Under the pieces are notes generated by a model. The model saw only the letters and a list, made by a program, of their open reading frames with translations. It was not told the DNA's origin and did no database searches. From positions 1,614,501-1,678,500 of the forward strand of contig CM033108.1 of NCBI GenBank assembly GCA_019321725.1: a stretch of DNA of 64,000 nucleotides. Reading direction: 5' to 3'. This document shows, in pieces, positions 61,111 through 64,000 of this stretch. How positions within the stretch are numbered: position 1 is the first letter of the stretch; each line of letters starts with the position of its first letter. The DNA comes from Paulownia fortunei. Its lineage: Eukaryota; Streptophyta; Magnoliopsida; Lamiales; Paulowniaceae. A program made the translations under genes and the position numbers.

Positions 61111-62358
61111 ATGCCTGCAAGTTTGGAGCCATTGGATATCGGTGTGCAGATTCCGCACTATTTCCGGTGCCCGATTTCTTTAGAACTGATGCGTGACCCG
61201 GTTACTGTTTGTACCGGTCAGACCTACGACCGTTCAAGCATAGAATCGTGGGTGGCCACCGGGAATACCACTTGTCCTGTTACCCGGGTTCCACTCACGG
61301 ATTTTACCCTCATCCCGAACCACACCCTCCGGCGGCTTATTCAGGGTTGGTGCGTCGCAAACAGGTCCTTCGGAGTCGAGCGTATACCGACTCCGAAGCA
61401 GCCTGCCGACCCGATTTTGGTTCGGACTTTGTTGAATCAAGCTTCTTCTGGGTCGGGTCCGTACAGTTTGAGGGTTTCGGCGTTGAGGAGGCTAAGAGGA
61501 CTGGCACGTGACTCGGATAAGAACCGGTCTGTCATTGCCGCTAGTAACGCTCGTGAGATTTTGCTGTCGATTGCGTTCGCGGGAGTTGGTTCGGAATCAT
61601 CCGAGTTGAATCACGAGTCGCTCGCTGTTTTGTCCATGTTCACGCTATCTGAACCGGAGTGCATGTACGTGGCTTGCGACTCGGACCGGTTTGGATACCT
61701 GGTGAATTTACTGTTCCATTCATCAATCGACGTCCGAGTCAACTCGGCGGCGATGATTGAGACTGTTGTGGCAGGAATTCGGTCACCGGAGCTTCGTACT
61801 CAAATCAGCAGTGCCGACGGAGTGTTTGAGGGTATCGTCGGGATTTTGAATTATCCTTTGGTTTATCCGAGGGCATTAAAGATCGGAATTAAAGCGTTGT
61901 TCGCTTTGTGTTTGGTGAAGCAGCACCGGCACAAGGCAGTGGCCGCGGGGGCGGTGGAGGCGTTGATTGACAGGTTGGCGGAATTCGAGAAGTGCGACTC
62001 GGAGAGAGCTCTGGCAACGGTGGAGCTGCTCTGCCGGATTCCATTGGGTTGCGCGGCGTTTGAGTCGCACGCGCTGACGGTGCCTCTTCTGGTGAAGATT
62101 ATCTTAAAGATCTCCGACCGCGCGACGGAGTACGCCGCCGGGGCGTTGCTGTCGCTCTGCTCGGCGTCGGAGCGAGCTCAGAGTGATGCAGTGGCGGCCG
62201 GCGTGTTGACTCAGTTGCTGCTACTCGTGCAGAGCGATTGCACGGAGAGGGCGAAACGTAAAGCGCAAATGCTGCTGAAGTTGCTGCGGGACTCGTGGCC
62301 TCATGATTCCATCGCAAAATCGGATGATTTCGCCGGAAGCGACGTCGTTCTGTTTTGA
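61111..62358 (+). CDS. PUB26: U-box E3 ubiquitin ligase, PUB25/PUB26-like
   Basis: Intronless gene coding 415 residues; Arabidopsis PUB25 and PUB26 are about 420. The U-box at about 14-88 (IPHYFRCPISLELMRDPVTV, then CTGQTYDRSSIESWV) recruits E2 enzymes. ARM-type helical repeats follow from about 100 to 395 and end with QSDCTERAKRKAQMLLKLLR, as in PUB25/26. The RIPTPKQPADP block places Thr94 at the position described as a kinase-regulated threonine in PUB25/26. In Arabidopsis these ligases act on MYB15 in the cold response and on BIK1 in immunity. The gene is clearly GC-richer than its flanks, as is common for intronless genes. PUB25 versus PUB26 is not resolved. Confidence 0.94.
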   Translation: MPASLEPLDIGVQIPHYFRCPISLELMRDPVTVCTGQTYDRSSIESWVATGNTTCPVTRVPLTDFTLIPNHTLRRLIQGWCVANRSFGVERIPTPKQPADPILVRTLLNQASSGSGPYSLRVSALRRLRGLARDSDKNRSVIAASNAREILLSIAFAGVGSESSELNHESLAVLSMFTLSEPECMYVACDSDRFGYLVNLLFHSSIDVRVNSAAMIETVVAGIRSPELRTQISSADGVFEGIVGILNYPLVYPRALKIGIKALFALCLVKQHRHKAVAAGAVEALIDRLAEFEKCDSERALATVELLCRIPLGCAAFESHALTVPLLVKIILKISDRATEYAAGALLSLCSASERAQSDAVAAGVLTQLLLLVQSDCTERAKRKAQMLLKLLRDSWPHDSIAKSDDFAGSDVVLF

Positions 62359-64000
62359 TCTTTTTTCTTTAAAACTATTTTCCTCTTTAAATCTAATTCT
62401 AATGTCATTTTATTTGTAAGGTAAAATGCGAAAAATATAAAAAGAAAAATAGCTTAAGAGTTAAAGAGGATTTAGATAGGATGGTACATAAGGAAGCTGG
62501 TGTATGAATTTTTGTAATTAAGATTTTTTTTTTTTTTTTTTTGCCGGAAGATTTTTGTTAAAAGAAAAAAGTGCAAATTATTGCATCTATATTTGAGTTC
62601 AATGTCTTTTCAAGAATTCGAATTCTACGACAAAACTAATTTTCAACACTGTCGAGCATGTTTGTGGACTTATAGATATTACACAATTCAAGAAATGTTA
62701 CGTATGTAACCATGTTTTGCAATTGTTCATCTCAAGTAAAAATTGTTCCAAGAGGAATCTAATGTGAAATCAAATTGGGGGAATTGTTTTCTCCGAATAA
62801 ATTCGATTTTTCCTCGTACATGTTACATTGTGATAGAATTTAATTATGTAATGACGTATTTGATAAAGACGTAACATGAAGATTAGCATCAAAGGATTAT
62901 CTTCCAATCTCACTTGAAATTTCATGAATTTGAAGGTGGCCCTTGTGGAGACAATGAGTCAGGTGAGGTAGACCAAGGGGGCAAGAGGCATCACAAATAA
63001 ATATGATGGTTCAACATCCTTTGACCATAGACTGCCAGAATGTCTATTAGGAATAATGACATATTAGCAACAGTGGGGTGGGGTATCCCCCACCCCCACC
63101 CCACTAATTTTTGAAAAGCATATAGCATATATTAGTAGTTAAAGGTGAGGTGTGTACATCTGTTGATTGTGATAGTGTCACATGGTTGTAAAATGAGACC
63201 ATGGAAATGGAATCTCACATGGGCTTTGGATTTTTGCCTTTCTTGATTGCAACTGGTGCTCATATGTGTGTTAACTCATTTTTGCTCCGTATATAGACAC
63301 AAAACTAGAATATCTGGGCAAAAGAATTTTATTCTTTACTCGAAGATAAGAAAAAGAGAAGTTTTTACTATGGCAATGGGTCCGGGTTCAATCCGGATAC
63401 GTCCCATATGGAGCGGGTTTGAGAAGTTTTTACTAGGAATGGCAATCGGTCCGCTTTCTTTAGTCAATGTAATGAAATTTGATAATTTTATCCCCAAAAT
63501 TTTTATAAACTTTCCTAAATGCCCTCACATATTTTCATGACGTCATCCTAAAGTATTTTTGGTATTTTTGTGACCAAAATATCCCCGTGGGGGTTTTTGT
63601 AATTTTTTAAACTTACAAGGTTATAAATTTATTATTTTCTGGGATATTCACTTTGATAGTTTTCTAACAATATGCTCTTAGTAACATAAAGCATCTAAAG
63701 ATGTACCTCTTGCCTGTCACTCGTGAAGGTCAATGGCTCCTCAAATGTGAAAGCTTCAAGCAGTAGAAGAAAAAGAACCATAAATGTAAACAAAACAAGA
63801 AAAGACAAAATCAATGTGAACCCTAAATGTAAAAAGAAAATAAAATCAGACAATAAAATTGAAAAAAAAAAAAACACCCTAAACCTACACAAATACATTT
63901 CCATATACAAAATAAAACCTTCAATCACAATAGAATACAACCATAATGTGTTTTCAAGAAGTAACAAACAAAAAAGAAACGTACATTCATTTTGTAGTGT
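62359..64000. other. Downstream spacer to window end, no supported gene
   Basis: Contains the U-box gene 3' UTR, a long poly-T (about 62525-62542), and AT-rich sequence. A duplicated MITE-end-like fragment lies at 63357-63450 (GAAGTTTTTACTA twice, TAGGAATGGCAA at 63434). The minus strand at 63967-63695 has an open frame of 90 codons with a hydrophobic start; it is not recognised and could be an exon of a gene beyond the edge. Confidence 0.45.

Noticed and set aside
6313..62358. A metabolic or defence gene cluster
   Set aside because: The genes have unrelated single functions (sphingolipid, N-glycan, clock, redox, ubiquitin), with no tandem paralogs or pathway enzymes next to each other.

Overview
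This is nuclear DNA from a eudicot plant. The evidence is intron-rich genes with GT..AG borders, AT-rich gene-poor spacers, and plant-specific families (AP2/ERF, COR27/28-like, DUF1685, PUB-type U-box ligase, core alpha-1,3-fucosyltransferase, plastid thioredoxin m3 and DJ-1C). The exact species cannot be read from the sequence.

Layout. 1-797 (+): 3' end of a KEOPS Cgi121/TPRKB gene. 3325-4128 (-): intronless ERF109/RRTF1-like factor. 6313-10825 (-): six-exon class II ceramide synthase (LOH2-like). 13150-19362 (-): seven-exon core alpha-1,3-fucosyltransferase. 21629-25798 (-): four-exon COR27/COR28-like clock and cold regulator. 31579-32208 (-): two-exon DUF1685 gene. 34916-39139 (-): eight-exon plastid DJ-1 homolog C. 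39318-39390 (+): tRNA-Arg(UCU). 39618-41805 (+): two-exon thioredoxin m3. 44533-46101 (+): single-exon NYN plus LOTUS RNA-binding/nuclease-like protein. About 15 kb follow with no convincing gene. 61111-62358 (+): intronless PUB25/26-type U-box E3 ligase. I rebuilt the exon chains by hand from conserved protein sequence, splice borders and reading phase. Every complete multi-exon model closes in frame.

The spacers hold simple repeats, short tandem duplications, at least three copies of a hAT-like MITE with TAGGGATGNCAA-type ends and 8-bp target duplications, a roughly 1.03-kb element with about 80-bp inverted ends, and probable LTR-retroelement remnants.

The genes are not an operon or an evident metabolic cluster. 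Three belong to stress, cold or clock signalling (ERF109-like, COR27-like, PUB25/26-like). Two divergently transcribed neighbours, DJ-1C and thioredoxin m3, are both predicted plastid redox-type proteins whose start codons lie 478 bp apart with a tRNA gene between them. The most informative observations are: both DJ-1 domains keep the nucleophile cysteine although Arabidopsis DJ1C is reported to lack a conserved one; intron positions are duplicated between the two DJ-1 halves; and the COR27-like promoter carries an evening element, an evening-like element and two ABRE-like sites. I found no evidence for a wholly new biological system.
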